This document shows, one piece after another, positions 8,811-17,899 of a DNA stretch of 64,000 nucleotides (its first letter is position 1; every line of letters begins with the position of its first letter). The stretch is from positions 62,001 through 126,000 of the forward strand of contig CAVZQE010000001.1 in assembly GCA_963777325.1 (NCBI GenBank), written 5' to 3'. A model generated the notes under the pieces. It was not told the origin of the DNA, did not search any database, and saw only the letters and a list, made by a program, of their open reading frames with translations. The translations under genes and the position numbers were made by a program. Source of the DNA: JAFAXA01 sp963777325. GTDB lineage: Bacteria > Pseudomonadota > Alphaproteobacteria > Acetobacterales > Acetobacteraceae.

Positions 8811-8862
8811 TTCAACCCCGCATGACAGCCTCCAGCCTCTCCCACGCCGTCTCGTCGCCCGG
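8811..8862. repeat. 52-bp direct repeat, right copy
   Basis: Perfect copy of 7506-7557. This copy is the functional 3' end of the intact cobD (stop codon at 8812-8814 on the minus strand) and also repeats the last 15 coding bases of purU, which have no function here. Confidence 0.95.
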
Positions 8863-9831
8863 CAATCCGCACCGCAGCCACGACGGCGCGCGCGCGAACG
8901 AGCGGACCAGGATGCCCGCGCGCCCGAGTCTCTCGTGCGACGCAGCTTCGGCCGGTGTTTCCGCGAGCCGGAAGAGACGCGTGCCGCCAAGCACGTGCAG
9001 GCCGGCGCGCGCGAGCAGCGCATCCAGCCGTTCCGCCCCGGCTCCGCACCGCGCCATCGCTCTTTGACGCCACCCCGAATCCCGCAATGCCTCGGGAGCG
9101 ACGGCGAGCGCCGGGCCGGATACGGGCCAGGGCCCGAGAGCCTGCCGCAAGCGGGCGGCGAGCGCGGGCGAAGCGAGGGCGAAGCCGAGGCGCAGGCCCG
9201 CCAGCCCGTAGCTCTTGCCGAACGATCGCAGGATCAGCAGCCGGGCGCTGTCCGAAATCCAGGGGGCGCAGCTCTCCACCTCCGGTTCGAGATCGATGAA
9301 CGCCTCGTCCACAACCAGCAGCCGCACCTCTCGCGCGACCGCAAGCAGAGTCCGCGCCGGCCAGCGCCGCCCGTCCGGATTGTTCGGGTTGCATACGACT
9401 GCGACCTCCGCGCCCGCCAGATCCTCCGGCACCGGCGCTTCCCGGACCTCCGCACCCGAAGCGGCCCAGCACGCCGCGTGCTCGCCGTAGGTCGGCGACA
9501 GCACGGCGACCCGCCGCGCGGAACAGAGCAGCGGCAACAGCGAGATCACGCTTTGTGTTCCGGGGGCGGCGACCACCATCGCCGGATCGGTCACGCCATA
9601 CGCCGTCGCCGCTATCTCCTGCAGACGGGCGAGATCTCGGGGGTCCGGCAGGCGCGCGAACGCCTCCTGCGGCGGCGGCGAGACTGGATAGGAAATGGGG
9701 TTGATCCCGGTCGAGAGATCGAGGAACGGTTGCGGCGCGTGCGGGAAGCGACGCCTCGCCGCCGCGATCCCGCCGCCATGTTCCAGTTCGCCCAAAGCCC
9801 AGCCTCCGCCATGAAGCGCGACCCGCACCAT
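8812..9831 (-). CDS. cobD: Threonine-phosphate decarboxylase (CobC of Pseudomonas nomenclature)
   Basis: PLP-dependent fold-type I enzyme that decarboxylates L-threonine phosphate to aminopropanol phosphate, the arm joining corrin and nucleotide loop. Residues: DLSTGINPISYPV near 38-50, VVAAPGTQSVISLLP, CNPNNPDGR, VVDEAFIDLEPE, and the PLP lysine in RSFGKSYGLAGLRLGF (Lys about 206). 339 residues, normal for the family. ATG 9831 is 17 bp from the divergent cbiB start at 9849, whose product uses this enzyme's product. The 3' end lies in the 52-bp repeat. Confidence 0.95.
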   Translation of the reverse strand: MVRVALHGGGWALGELEHGGGIAAARRRFPHAPQPFLDLSTGINPISYPVSPPPQEAFARLPDPRDLARLQEIAATAYGVTDPAMVVAAPGTQSVISLLPLLCSARRVAVLSPTYGEHAACWAASGAEVREAPVPEDLAGAEVAVVCNPNNPDGRRWPARTLLAVAREVRLLVVDEAFIDLEPEVESCAPWISDSARLLILRSFGKSYGLAGLRLGFALASPALAARLRQALGPWPVSGPALAVAPEALRDSGWRQRAMARCGAGAERLDALLARAGLHVLGGTRLFRLAETPAEAASHERLGRAGILVRSFARAPSWLRCGLPGDETAWERLEAVMRG

Positions 9832-9848
9832 GCCAACTGGCCGCGCGC

Positions 9849-10823
9849 GTGACCACGCTCGCGATCCTGGCCGTGGCGCTCGCGGCGGAAGCGGCGTTCG
9901 GCTACCCGCAACCGGCGTTCCACGCGGTCCGGCATCCGGTCGTCTGGATGGGCGCGCTGGTCGGCGAACTCGACCGCCGCCTCAATCGCGACCGGGACAG
10001 CCCGCGACGACGACGCCTGGCGGGCGTGCTTGCGCTCGGGCTCCTGCTGCTCGCGGTCGCGGCGCCCAGCGCGCTCCTGCAATCTGCCATGCTCGTCAGC
10101 CTGCCGCGCGCGGCCGCCGTCGTCGTCCTCGGGCTGGTGGCGGCAACCCTGCCCGCGCAGCGGAGCCTCTACACCCATGTCCAGGACGTGGCGGACGGGC
10201 TGGAGCGCGGCGGCCTGGCGGAAGGCCGGATCGCGGTCGCGCGAGTCGTCGGGCGCAATCCCGAAATGCTGGACGAGGCGGGCGTGGCGCGCGCGGCGAT
10301 CGAGAGCCTGGCCGAAAACTTCTCGGACGGCATCGTCGCGCCCGCGCTCTGGTGCGCAATCGGCGGTTTGCCGGGGATCGCCTGCTACAAGGCCGTCAAT
10401 ACCGCCGACAGCATGATCGGCCACCGCACGGACCGGCACGCTTCGTTCGGCTGGGCGGCGGCGCGGCTCGACGACGCGGTCAATCTGCCCGCTTCCCGCC
10501 TCTCCGCGCTGTGGCTCGTGCTCGCGGCCGCCCTGACGCCGGGCGCAAACGCAAGCGGAGCATGGCGAAGTGTGCGGCGGGACGCACAGCGGCATCGCTC
10601 GCCCAACGCGGGCTGGCCGGAGGCGACGATGGCGGGCGCGCTTGGCCTGCGTCTGGCCGGGCCGCGCATCTATGGCGCGGTGCGGGTCGAGGATGCCTGG
10701 ATGGGAGACGGGCGCGCCGGGGCGACGGTCGCCGATGTGCGGCGGGCGCTGTCGCTCTACTGGCGCGCCTGCGCCATCCAGCTCGCGGTCGTTCTGGCAG
10801 CTTCCTTCATCTGGCCAGCGTGA
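9849..10823 (+). CDS. cbiB: Adenosylcobinamide-phosphate synthase (CobD of Pseudomonas nomenclature)
   Basis: Inner-membrane enzyme attaching the aminopropanol (phosphate) arm to adenosylcobyric acid. Family features: HPVVWMGALVGELDRRLNR near residue 29-47, ESLAENFSDGIVAPALW, YKAVNTADSMIGHRT, and RDAQRHRSPNAGWPEATMAGALG; hydrophobic helices between. 324 residues. GTG 9849 start; divergent from cobD with 17 bp between. The 3' end overlaps the convergent cobQ by 17 bp. Confidence 0.95.
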   Translation: MTTLAILAVALAAEAAFGYPQPAFHAVRHPVVWMGALVGELDRRLNRDRDSPRRRRLAGVLALGLLLLAVAAPSALLQSAMLVSLPRAAAVVVLGLVAATLPAQRSLYTHVQDVADGLERGGLAEGRIAVARVVGRNPEMLDEAGVARAAIESLAENFSDGIVAPALWCAIGGLPGIACYKAVNTADSMIGHRTDRHASFGWAAARLDDAVNLPASRLSALWLVLAAALTPGANASGAWRSVRRDAQRHRSPNAGWPEATMAGALGLRLAGPRIYGAVRVEDAWMGDGRAGATVADVRRALSLYWRACAIQLAVVLAASFIWPA

Positions 10824-12249
10824 GCAGGCGGTCGATGTCGATATTCGTTTCGAGATGCAAAGCCAGCGTGTCGAGCGCCGCCTCGACCTCCGACTCGTGC
10901 GAGCGCGGCGCGGCTGCGGCCCCGAACCGCGCGAGCCACGCCGCCCGCTGACGGTCGTCCGCGAACAGGCCGTGGACGTAGGTGCCGCAAACGCGCCCGT
11001 CCGGCGACGCCGCGCCGTCGATGCGCCCGTCCGCGAGGCAAAGCAGCGGCCGCACGCAATCGGGACCATCGGTGCGGCCCATGTGCATCTCGTAGCCACG
11101 GAACGGGACGCCGTCTCCGAGCGTCGCACCGGTCGCGACGGACAGGCGCTTGTCGCCCGCGATCGTGGTTTCGACTGCAAGCAATCCGAGGCCCGCGACG
11201 CTTCCGGCCGCGCCTTCAATGCCATCCGGATCGCTGATCCGGGTGCCGAGCATCTGATACCCGCCGCAGAGGCCCAGCACCACCCCGCCCCGCCTGCGAT
11301 GCGCGACGATGTCGGTGTCCCACCCTTCGGCCCTGAGCGTCGCCAGATCGGCGATCGTGGCCTTGGAGCCGGGCAGGACGACGAGATCGCATCCGGCCGG
11401 GAGCGGATTGCCGGGTTGCAGGAGCGCGAGCGATACGGACGGCTCGGCGGCGAGCGGGTCCAGATCGTCGAAATTGGCGATGCAGGGCAGGCGCGGCACG
11501 GCGATGCGGAGTGTCGCATCCTCCCGCACCCGGGACGTCGCGAGATCCTGCGCATCTTCCGCCGGCAGCCGGCGCGCGGCGTCAAGGAATGGCACGAGGC
11601 CGAGCGGCCACCAGCCCGTTCGCTCCGCGATCAGCGCCATGCCGCCCGAGAACAGCGACGGATCGCCCCGCATCCGGTTGACGATGAAGCCGCGGATCAT
11701 CGCCGCGTCGGCCGGATCGAGCACCGCCTGCGTGCCGACGAGGCTCGCGATCACGCCGCCCCGGTCGATATCGCCGACGATCACGACCGGCGTATCCGTC
11801 GCACGCGAGAAACCCATGTTGGCGATGTCGTTTCGGCGGAGATTTACCTCCGATGCGCTGCCCGCGCCCTCCACCAGCACGAGATCGGCCTGGGCGCGGA
11901 GGCGGGCGAAACTGTCGAGCACATGCGGCAGCAGGCGCGGCTTGATCGCTTGGTATTCCCGCGCGCGCGCCTGCCCATAGACGCGGCCCTGCACCACAAT
12001 CTGCGCCCCCGTCTCGCTCTGCGGCTTCAGCAGCACGGGATTCATGTGCACGGATGGCGCGACCCCGGCCGCGCGCGCCTGCAAGGCCTGCGCCCGGCCG
12101 ATCTCGCCGCCGTCGCCGGTCACCGCCGCGTTGTTGCTCATGTTCTGCGGCTTGAACGGCCGCACGCTGAGGCCACGCTTGACGCAGGCGCGCGCGAGGC
12201 CCGCGACCAGCAGCGACTTGCCGACGCTCGACCCCGTGCCTTGCACCAT
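10807..12249 (-). CDS. cobQ: Cobyric acid synthase
   Basis: ATP- and glutamine-dependent amidation of adenosylcobyrinic acid a,c-diamide at positions b, d, e and g. The N-terminal dethiobiotin-synthetase-like domain starts MVQGTGSSVGKSLLVAGL with the nucleotide loop at residues 4-12, then PFKPQNMSNNAAVT and VLVEGAGSASEVNLR. The C-terminal class I glutaminase domain has VVLGLCGGYQMLG (nucleophile Cys) and TYVHGLF. ATG 12249 is used; a CTG four codons into the cobO stop region could add six residues, as families often begin a little earlier. Third gene of a cobU-cobO-cobQ unit; 480 residues. Confidence 0.95.
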   Translation of the reverse strand: MVQGTGSSVGKSLLVAGLARACVKRGLSVRPFKPQNMSNNAAVTGDGGEIGRAQALQARAAGVAPSVHMNPVLLKPQSETGAQIVVQGRVYGQARAREYQAIKPRLLPHVLDSFARLRAQADLVLVEGAGSASEVNLRRNDIANMGFSRATDTPVVIVGDIDRGGVIASLVGTQAVLDPADAAMIRGFIVNRMRGDPSLFSGGMALIAERTGWWPLGLVPFLDAARRLPAEDAQDLATSRVREDATLRIAVPRLPCIANFDDLDPLAAEPSVSLALLQPGNPLPAGCDLVVLPGSKATIADLATLRAEGWDTDIVAHRRRGGVVLGLCGGYQMLGTRISDPDGIEGAAGSVAGLGLLAVETTIAGDKRLSVATGATLGDGVPFRGYEMHMGRTDGPDCVRPLLCLADGRIDGAASPDGRVCGTYVHGLFADDRQRAAWLARFGAAAAPRSHESEVEAALDTLALHLETNIDIDRLLTLAR

Positions 12250-12263
12250 CAGCGCGCGTGATG

Positions 12264-12875
12264 TCAGAACTCGATCCCCGGCTGCGCCTTCACCCCCGCC
12301 ACGAAATGGTGCTTCACGACCGTCATCTCGGTCACGAGATCGGCGGCCTCGATCAATGCCGCCGGCGCGTTGCGGCCGGTGACGACGACGTGCAGACTGG
12401 GCCGCCGCGCGCGCAAGGCGGCGGCGACTTCCTCCGCGTCGAGATAGGAATAGCGCAGCGCGATGCAGAATTCGTCGAGCACGAGCAGCGCGAGATCGTC
12501 GCGCCCCATCATCGCGCGCGCTTTGTCCCAGGCGGCGCGACAGGCGGCGATGTCGCGGTCGCGGTCCTGCGTCTCCCAGGTGAAGCCCTCGCCCATGCTG
12601 TGCCACTCGACCAGCGGGCCGATACGCTCCAGCACGCGGCGTTCGCCCGTATCCCACGCGCCCTTGATGAACTGCACGACGCCGCAGGGCCGCCCCTGGC
12701 CGAGCATCCGCAGCACGAGGCCGAAGGCGGCGGTCGATTTGCCCTTGCCCGGCCCGGTATGGACCATCAGCAGTCCCTTGCCGGTCACGGTCTTGGATGC
12801 GACCTCGGCATCCTGCACCGCCTTGCGTTTGGCCATCTTGGAGCGGTGGCGTTCGGCTTCGGTTTCGTCCGTCAT
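12264..12875 (-). CDS. cobO: Cob(I)yrinic acid a,c-diamide adenosyltransferase
   Basis: Transfers adenosyl from ATP to the reduced corrinoid cobalt. CobO/BtuR type: P-loop GPGKGKST at residues 41-48, GVVQFIKGAWDTGER, LVLDEFCIALRYSYLD, VVVTGRNAPAALIEAAD, and the conserved end KHHFVAGVKAQPGIEF. 203 residues, typical. ATG 12875 overlaps the cobU stop (ATGA), so translation is probably coupled; cobQ follows 14 bp downstream. Confidence 0.96.
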   Translation of the reverse strand: MTDETEAERHRSKMAKRKAVQDAEVASKTVTGKGLLMVHTGPGKGKSTAAFGLVLRMLGQGRPCGVVQFIKGAWDTGERRVLERIGPLVEWHSMGEGFTWETQDRDRDIAACRAAWDKARAMMGRDDLALLVLDEFCIALRYSYLDAEEVAAALRARRPSLHVVVTGRNAPAALIEAADLVTEMTVVKHHFVAGVKAQPGIEF

Positions 12876-13366
12876 TTCACGACCATGGGCAATCCGGCGA
12901 CCATGAACAGCACGCGATCCGCCCTTGCCGCAAGCCGCTGGTGCAGCCGCCCGGCCTGGTCGCGGAAGGCGCGGGCGAGCGCGTTTTCCGGCACGATGCC
13001 CAGGCCCACCTCGTTCGAGACGAGCACGGTCGGCGCTGCGCGGCGATCCAGCGCGGCTTCGAGCGCGTTCGCGGCGGCGGCGATGTCGCGCTCCGCGAGC
13101 GTCAGGTTCGTGAGCCAGAGCGTCAGGCAATCGACGAGCGCCGGTTGTTCCCGGCAGACCGCGAGCGCTTCGGGCAGATCGAACGGCGCTTCCGCCGTCT
13201 GCCATCCGTCTTCGCGGCCAGCGCGATGCGCGGCGATGCGGGCGCGCATCTCGTCGTCGAGCGCCTGCGCCGTGGCGATGTAGCGCCACGGCGGCGGCAA
13301 GGCGGATACCAGCGTCTCGGCGTGCCGGCTCTTGCCTGAGCGCGCGCCGCCGAGAACAAGCGTCAA
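12872..13366 (-). CDS. cobU: Adenosylcobinamide kinase/guanylyltransferase (CobP)
   Basis: Bifunctional enzyme: phosphorylates adenosylcobinamide, then transfers GMP from GTP to give adenosylcobinamide-GDP. P-loop GGARSGKS at residues 6-13, WRYIATAQALDDEM, HRAGREDGWQTAEAP, VDCLTLWLTNL and VSNEVGLGIVPENALAR are all family motifs. 164 residues, slightly short. The best start is TTG 13366; no ATG or GTG precedes the P-loop in frame. First gene of cobU-cobO-cobQ, 19 bp behind the AhpD-like gene, so it may be read through from there. Confidence 0.92.
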   Translation of the reverse strand: MTLVLGGARSGKSRHAETLVSALPPPWRYIATAQALDDEMRARIAAHRAGREDGWQTAEAPFDLPEALAVCREQPALVDCLTLWLTNLTLAERDIAAAANALEAALDRRAAPTVLVSNEVGLGIVPENALARAFRDQAGRLHQRLAARADRVLFMVAGLPMVVK

Positions 13367-13385
13367 AGGTCGCGTTGCCCTCTCC

Positions 13386-13838
13386 CTAGCCCTTCGCCGC
13401 CTGCGGCGTGCTGCGGAAGCTGATCGCGAGCCGGTTGTAGCCGTTCATCAAGCCGATCGCGATGGTGAGATCCGCGAGTTCCTTGTGGCTGAACTGGGCG
13501 GCGGCGGCCTCGTAATCGGCATCCGGAACAGAAGTTTCCGCGACCCGCGTCACCGTCTCCGCCCATTTCAGGGCCGCCCGCTCCCGCTCGGAAAACAGCG
13601 CCTCCGCTTCGTGCCACACGGGCACAAGCACGATTTTCTCCAGCGCGACCCCCTTCTGCCGCAGATCGCGCGTGTGCAGGTCGATGCAGTAGGCACAGCC
13701 ATTGATGAGCGATACGCGCAGATAAACGAGGTCGATCAACTCTTTTGGCAAGCCGCACTGGCCGACATAGGAATGCACCCGGTCCAGCGCTGCCGCTCCC
13801 GCTGCGGATATGCTCCTGTAGTCCATGCGCTGAGCCAT
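13386..13838 (-). CDS. Carboxymuconolactone decarboxylase-family (AhpD-like) protein
   Basis: 150 residues of the alkylhydroperoxidase D core family. The redox motif is visible as GCAYCIDLHTRDLR: Cys48-x2-Cys51-x3-His55, preceded by LVYLRVSLING. Such proteins reduce peroxides or act as small thiol peroxidases in the cytoplasm. ATG 13838 is chosen over an upstream ATG because GAAAGGA sits at good spacing. It is the gene before cobU on the same strand with 19 bp between; whether it has any role in cobalamin handling is unknown. Confidence 0.9.
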   Translation of the reverse strand: MAQRMDYRSISAAGAAALDRVHSYVGQCGLPKELIDLVYLRVSLINGCAYCIDLHTRDLRQKGVALEKIVLVPVWHEAEALFSERERAALKWAETVTRVAETSVPDADYEAAAAQFSHKELADLTIAIGLMNGYNRLAISFRSTPQAAKG

Positions 13839-13895
13839 GGCGGTTCCTTTCCCCTGCATGGGCGCAAGCCTATCTCCGCGGGGGCTGATTTTCCA

Positions 13896-15848
13896 TCAGG
13901 CTGCCGGTCGCGCAACGGCCGGCTCGCCTGCTTCACGAGCCGCTGCTTCGGCGCAGCAATTCACCGCGTCGGCCAGAGAACTGGTGAAGTAATCGGCGCC
14001 GATCGCGTGCTGGACGGCCTTGTCCTTCAGCGTCGCATCCTGCGACGGCCATAGCCCGACCAGGATCGGCGCCCCGCGCGGCAGCCGTTGCCGCAACCGC
14101 CGTATCAGGTAGCGCAAGTGGGCCGGGCTTCCGCTGATGTCCAGATAGGAGACGCAGGCCATGGCGACACCCTGTACTTCGAGCGCATCGATCTTCTCGC
14201 GCGACACATCGCCGTAGCCGACCAGACGGCCGCCGATGCCGTGCTTGCCGAGCAATTGGACCAGCATCGAGGAAGCGGCTTCGTCCAGCGGTCCGCGCCC
14301 GGCGATGCAGAGCACGGCTCCAGGCCCACGCCACGCCGGCGGCAAGTCTTCCTCCGGGAGATCGAGATCCTTCGGCTCGGCATTGACGGACAGTCGCTTC
14401 TCGTGGTCGAGCGGTGCAACCGTGCCCTTGTCCGACTCCGACAGGGTCGGCTGCTTGTCGTCGAACCCTTCGAGTCCCTTCACCAGCACTTTGACCGTGG
14501 ACTTGATGCGGTCGAGTTTCTCGTGATCCAGCACGCCCCGCTGGACGTCGTTGGCGGCGAGCTGCAACCCCTTGAGCGCGACGTCGTCGTAATAGGTCGA
14601 GAGCGAGCGCTCCTTGAGCAGCAATTCGGCATGGTCCTGAGCCTCGTCGGCATCTCCCGCCAGGATGCGCTGATAGAAGCTTTCCACCGGGGTCAGCGCC
14701 GGGCGGTCGCCGAGCATGACGTCAAGAAATTGCAGCCGCTGCACGTGCCGCCCCATGACCACCAGGCACAGGGTCAAGGGGGTGGATAGGATGAGCCCGA
14801 TCGGCCCCCACACCCAGGACCAGAAGATGGCCGCGACCACCACGGAAAACGGCGACAGACCGGTCGCGTGGCCGTACACCAGCGGCTCGATCACCTGCCC
14901 GGTAACCGTCTCGACGACGACGTAAAGGCCGGCGGTCCAGAGCACCATGGACCAGCCCGGCTCGACCGCCGCCGCGAGCGCCATCGGCAGCAGGGCCGAG
15001 ATGAAAGAGCCGACATAGGGCACGAACCGCAGTAGCGCCGACAGCACGCCCCAAAGCACCGGATTTGGCACGCCGATGAAAAAAAGCCCGCTGCCGATGA
15101 CGACGCCGAACAGGGCGTTGATGCTCAGCTGCGTCACGAAATAGCGGCTGAGCCGCCGTCCGCCGTCGTCGATCGCGACGGTGGTCCGGTGCAGGTCGTC
15201 CGAGCCGACCAGCCGGATGAGCCGGTCACGCAAATCTTCCCGCTGCAGCAGCGCGAACACGGCGACGACGAAGACGATCCCCAAGGTCGCCAAGGGCGAC
15301 AACACCGGCGCGAGGTATGTCTCGGCGATCTTCAGCGGCGAGCTTACCGGGGATGCGGCCGCGGCGGCGGGCGGTGGGACCGCCGCCGCGGGCCGGGCCG
15401 CGGCTTCGGGGACGGGCGGTTCCGGCCCGGACGCGACCGGCTTGCTCCGGTGCGGGCCGACGCTGTTGGCGAGACGTTCCAGGTGCCCGACCGTGTAATC
15501 CCGCACGCTCGCGACCTTCGCGTCCACGGTTGCGGCGTATTTCGGCAGCTGTGTCGCCAAATCGTCGAGTTGCGTTCCGATGACCCCGCCGATCACGACG
15601 ATGATCCCGAGCGCCAGGATGACGCCGAGCAGCACGGACAGAACCTTGCCGAGATGCAGGCGGCCCAGCAGATCGACCAGCGGGGCCAGCACAAAGGCGA
15701 GCAGCAGGGCCAGGGTGACCGGGACGAGCACCTCCTTGCCGAAGTAGAGCGTCGCCACGATCATGACGAACAACGTCATGGCCTTCGACGGGTCGGGGGC
15801 AGGCGCTTGCGCGACCCTCTTGGGCGGCGGCTGTTCGCTGTCGGGCAT
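13896..15848 (-). CDS. AI-2E-family transporter with long cytosolic C-terminal domain
   Basis: 650-residue permease of the PerM/AI-2E family. Membrane part: TLFVMIVATLYFGKEVLVPV, ALLLAFVLAPLVDLLGR, VLSVLLGVILALGIIVVIGG, FVPYVGSFISALLPMALA and SVVVAAIFWSWVWGPIGLIL, with a Pro/Ala-rich insert (PVPEAAARPAAAVPPPAAA) near residue 170. From about residue 380 follows a long soluble tail whose last ~130 residues look like an alpha/beta Rossmann-type domain (AVLCIAGRGPLDEAASSML, LLGKHGIGGRLVGYGDV, GAPILVGLWPS). ATG 15848 follows GGAGCG. Substrate unknown; the family exports small solutes. Confidence 0.85.
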   Translation of the reverse strand: MPDSEQPPPKRVAQAPAPDPSKAMTLFVMIVATLYFGKEVLVPVTLALLLAFVLAPLVDLLGRLHLGKVLSVLLGVILALGIIVVIGGVIGTQLDDLATQLPKYAATVDAKVASVRDYTVGHLERLANSVGPHRSKPVASGPEPPVPEAAARPAAAVPPPAAAAASPVSSPLKIAETYLAPVLSPLATLGIVFVVAVFALLQREDLRDRLIRLVGSDDLHRTTVAIDDGGRRLSRYFVTQLSINALFGVVIGSGLFFIGVPNPVLWGVLSALLRFVPYVGSFISALLPMALAAAVEPGWSMVLWTAGLYVVVETVTGQVIEPLVYGHATGLSPFSVVVAAIFWSWVWGPIGLILSTPLTLCLVVMGRHVQRLQFLDVMLGDRPALTPVESFYQRILAGDADEAQDHAELLLKERSLSTYYDDVALKGLQLAANDVQRGVLDHEKLDRIKSTVKVLVKGLEGFDDKQPTLSESDKGTVAPLDHEKRLSVNAEPKDLDLPEEDLPPAWRGPGAVLCIAGRGPLDEAASSMLVQLLGKHGIGGRLVGYGDVSREKIDALEVQGVAMACVSYLDISGSPAHLRYLIRRLRQRLPRGAPILVGLWPSQDATLKDKAVQHAIGADYFTSSLADAVNCCAEAAAREAGEPAVARPAA

Positions 15849-16208
15849 AAGCGCTCCAAAGAATCGCAGGCGGGCGATCCGCACCCTTCCGCCCGGGCTG
15901 TCGATCGTCACCGGGTTTGAAATTGGGACCCGGAGGCGAACGTTTGCCTGCCCCGTCGGTTCTAGCGGGACTCCGGCCAGCCACGGGCTGGAGCCGTTCA
16001 GGGAACCCGACCTCCGGCAGATCGCGCTGCCCGCGTTAACACACGCGCCCTCCAGCGCCTACGTCCATTCCCGACGGTTCCCTCGCGACCTTGCTCGAAC
16101 CCTGGACGGGACGGCCTGCATCCGAAGCCTTCAACAATGCGCGGATTCGGATGATGGGTTAGGCCGGGCGCGTCGGGTGGGCGGCGCAGACGTGCTGGAA
16201 CGGCGACC
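15849..16208. other. 360-bp intergenic stretch
   Basis: Between the AI-2E-family gene and the end of the cytochrome gene (both minus strand). No convincing open frame, hairpin terminator or repeat was seen. It should hold the promoter of the AI-2E gene and the 3' end of the cytochrome transcript. Confidence 0.5.
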
Positions 16209-17822
16209 CTAAAGCTTTTTGAGAAAGGATATGAGAGCGGCCCGCTCGTCATCGGAGAGGCCGATGCCGAATCGCGTGTTGTAGAAATCCACCACGTGGT
16301 CCACATCCGGGGCGGCACCGTTGTGGAAATAGGGCGCACGCGCCGCCAGCCCGCGCAGGATCGGCCCCTTGGTCTTACCGATATCGGCGCAGGCGCCGCT
16401 GATCAGCGCCTTTCCCGGGTCCGTCACCTGAAAGCTCTGGCCGGCCAGCGGCCCCTGGTCACAGCGCAGCGTGAACACGGGCAGCCCCGACGTGTCGAGC
16501 CCAGTTGCGACTGGCGCAACCACGCCGATATTGATCGGCAGCTTCACGCTGTGATTGCCGACATTCGGCGTGTCGTGGCAGCTCGTGCAGGTGCCGATGA
16601 TCGTGGAAAGGCCGAGCTGGTCGTTCAGACCCGCGACCCCGGTGATCGCGATCGGCTTTTCATTGAAGATCTGCTCGCCCCGGGCGACCATTGCCCGATC
16701 GTCCTGTCCATCAACTGTCGCTTCCCACGCGGCGAAATCGGTCATGGCATCCTGATCGAAAATCGCGCCCGTCGGATCGCCGCCGAGCACGTCGTTGATG
16801 CCGACATGAAAGATCTGTCTCGACAGTGCGACGGGACCGCCCGTGGCTCCGGCTTGGTTGAGAAAGCCCACGTCCTCGCTCGCAACCTGGCCAGAATAGA
16901 GCCCGGACTCGAAGCTGACGATTTGCGCGATCTGATCTGGGGTGGGATCTTGCGGCGACTGGAAATGGATCCGTACGGCGTCCACCGCCTGTGACTCCAG
17001 GCTGGGCTCACGCCCGTCCCACATGAAGGTGGTCAAGAACGGGACGTTGGTCGTCGGAAGTGGCCGCCGATAAACGGATACCGTGCCGACGGTCGGCAAC
17101 TCTGCTCCGTAGCTGGTCAGGCCGTATGCGGGATCCGTGTTGCACCCATTAGGATCCTGCACCGCGACGATACTGAATTGCAACGCTGGCGACGCAGGCA
17201 ATTCAATGAAGACGCGAATCAATCCCTTGTTCAGAAGCAGGCTGAAAGCGTCCCGTCGCTTTTCCGGAGTCGACATGTCCGCGTTCGGACAAACCGCGCC
17301 GTCAACTGGTCGGAACAGCGGCGCGGTGCCGCCCGTTTGCGTGTAAGCGCCTTGAATTTGCGACGTCGTGATCGACCAGGCTGCAGCCGGCTGATGGCAC
17401 GTCTGGCACGTACGTCCGTTGACTCCAAGCGGCTGAAAAAATGCTTGGTCCGCCGTGTTCGTAGGGCCGCCGGGCTGATAGGTTCCAAGGTATCCGCCCA
17501 CGTCCGGAAACTTGGCGAATTTCGGAATGACTGGGGGCGGTGGTTCGATCGATGGCTCGGGCATTGCCATTCTCATTGCGTCCCGAGCCGCGTGCTCAGC
17601 CCAGGCCGGCCGGCCTGAAGCTCCACTGGGCGCGTCGTCCATCTCGGCGATTGCCGGCCCGGTCAAGAACGCCGAAACGGCCAGCACGCGCGCGCCCGCA
17701 ACCGACACTTTCCAAACGCGCCCGCCTGTGTGCAACTTGCTGAAAATCGAGTCTGGTCGCGCGCTCACGTCGGCTACTCCCCTCGCATCGGCTGCAATGC
17801 TATGCGGAGCGACTCCTTCCAT
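16209..17822 (-). CDS. Dihaem cytochrome c (MauG/cytochrome c peroxidase-like)
   Basis: 537-residue exported cytochrome with two CxxCH haem sites: CQTCH near residue 138 and CTSCH near 411. Other features are FLTTFMWDGREPSLESQAVD and, near the C-terminus, GPILRGLAARAPYFHNGAAP with DVVDFYNTRF-like family sequence. These are shared with MauG/Cyt-c-peroxidase proteins that move electrons in the periplasm. A signal segment (VLAVSAFLTGPAIAE) starts about 45 residues in, so the true start may be a GTG near 17713 rather than ATG 17822. Divergent from the riboswitch-led cob operon; no mechanistic link evident. Somewhat lower G+C than neighbours. Confidence 0.85.
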   Translation of the reverse strand: MEGVAPHSIAADARGVADVSARPDSIFSKLHTGGRVWKVSVAGARVLAVSAFLTGPAIAEMDDAPSGASGRPAWAEHAARDAMRMAMPEPSIEPPPPVIPKFAKFPDVGGYLGTYQPGGPTNTADQAFFQPLGVNGRTCQTCHQPAAAWSITTSQIQGAYTQTGGTAPLFRPVDGAVCPNADMSTPEKRRDAFSLLLNKGLIRVFIELPASPALQFSIVAVQDPNGCNTDPAYGLTSYGAELPTVGTVSVYRRPLPTTNVPFLTTFMWDGREPSLESQAVDAVRIHFQSPQDPTPDQIAQIVSFESGLYSGQVASEDVGFLNQAGATGGPVALSRQIFHVGINDVLGGDPTGAIFDQDAMTDFAAWEATVDGQDDRAMVARGEQIFNEKPIAITGVAGLNDQLGLSTIIGTCTSCHDTPNVGNHSVKLPINIGVVAPVATGLDTSGLPVFTLRCDQGPLAGQSFQVTDPGKALISGACADIGKTKGPILRGLAARAPYFHNGAAPDVDHVVDFYNTRFGIGLSDDERAALISFLKKL

Positions 17823-17899
17823 GTGTGAGGTGCTGCACAGGGCCTCGGCTCTGCGGCCCCATTGACACTGTCGGCGCCCCCCGCCACCCTCCGCGCCCG

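Noticed and set aside
7506..8862. Insertion sequence with target-site duplication
   Set aside because: A 52-bp duplication is too long for common IS families, and there is no transposase or terminal inverted repeat.
10570..12261. 563-codon plus-strand frame opposite cobQ
   Set aside because: Antisense shadow of cobQ produced by the high G+C; no motifs and no start site.
15849..16208. Small gene between the cytochrome and AI-2E-family genes
   Set aside because: Open frames here lack start signals and run into the flanking genes on other frames.
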